Origin: Endotrypanum monterogeii
Taxonomy: Eukaryota > Euglenozoa > Kinetoplastea > Trypanosomatida > Trypanosomatidae
DNA length: 47,804 bases
NCBI GenBank assembly: GCA_000333855.2
Contig: CM007319.1
Coordinates: 7,052 to 54,855, forward strand
Reading direction: 5' to 3'
The position numbers and the translations under genes are program-made. This document shows, piece by piece, positions 47,755 through 47,804 of the stretch. The notes beneath the pieces were generated by a model. The model was not told the origin of the DNA. It saw nothing but the letters and a program-made list of their open reading frames with translations, and searched no databases. The number at the start of each line of letters is the position of its first letter. Position 1 is the stretch's first letter.

Positions 47755-47755
47755 T

Positions 47756-47804
<49 letters not shown>
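47755..47804. repeat. (AC)n run at the window end
   Basis: About 24 AC units run to the last base. It is not a trypanosomatid telomere repeat (TTAGGG/CCCTAA), so it more likely marks an assembly break than a chromosome end. Confidence 0.95.

Noticed and set aside
47115..47804. 229-codon minus-strand open frame through the right repeat
   Set aside because: It begins in translated AC repeat (Cys/Val dipeptides) and continues through the inverted repeat; the left copy keeps only part of the frame. Composition is not protein-like.
47755..47804. Terminal AC run as a telomere
   Set aside because: Trypanosomatid telomeres are TTAGGG repeats, none of which appears as an array in the window.
1..47804. 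CRISPR array, integrated virus, transposase or bacterial defence genes
   Set aside because: No spaced direct repeats, polymerase, integrase or transposase-like proteins were recognised; all confident proteins are eukaryotic housekeeping, mitochondrial or ciliary.

Overview
The window reads as nuclear DNA of a trypanosomatid protist (Kinetoplastea). Intron-less genes lie head to tail in two long one-direction arrays. Polypyrimidine tracts followed by AG (trans-splice acceptor candidates) precede many start codons. There are no bacterial operon features, and the proteins are eukaryotic: mitochondrial BCKDH E1-beta, prohibitin, ARL2, coatomer zeta, kish/TMEM167, LMBR1-type and ciliary coiled-coil proteins. 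From memory, the BCKDH E1-beta/prohibitin neighbourhood resembles the left end of Leishmania chromosome 35. That is unverified, and I do not name a genus.

Layout. (1) 21-359: one arm of an inverted repeat. (2) 680-28934: fifteen genes, all on the minus strand: BCKDH E1-beta, a Ser-rich unknown, a CFAP99-like flagellar protein, prohibitin 2, a Trk-type cation transporter, a coiled-coil unknown, a 201-residue unknown, coatomer zeta, an LMBR1-domain membrane protein, ARL2, a 119-residue single-TM protein, a divergent mitochondrial carrier, a 315-residue unknown, a coiled-coil gene split by a frameshift at an A11 tract, and an 862-residue coiled-coil protein. (3) 28935-30784: an AT-rich divergent strand-switch region with a 24-bp perfect palindrome, presumably the transcription start region for both arrays. 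(4) 30785-45830: five genes on the plus strand: an FCP1/NLI-type phosphatase, a 2463-residue CEP290-like coiled-coil protein, kish/TMEM167, an NDUFA5-like complex I subunit with a long C-terminal extension, and a J-like protein lacking HPD. (5) 47232-47570: the second repeat arm, almost identical to the first but inverted. The window then ends in an (AC)n run.

Themes. Two groups recur: nuclear-encoded mitochondrial proteins (BCKDH E1-beta, prohibitin, carrier, NDUFA5-like, perhaps the 119- and 201-residue proteins) and ciliary or cytoskeletal proteins (CFAP99-like, CEP290-like, ARL2, several coiled coils). In trypanosomatids neighbours share transcription but are controlled after transcription, so adjacency here does not imply shared function. 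No prokaryotic-style defence cassette, integrated virus, CRISPR array, rRNA or tRNA was recognised. The most interesting signals are the near-identical inverted repeats bounding two diverging arrays, the Trk protein that has lost two of four selectivity-filter glycines, the carrier with altered signature motifs, and the palindrome in the strand-switch region. Starts were set at ATG codons; several longer open frames begin with TTG or GTG and were trimmed.
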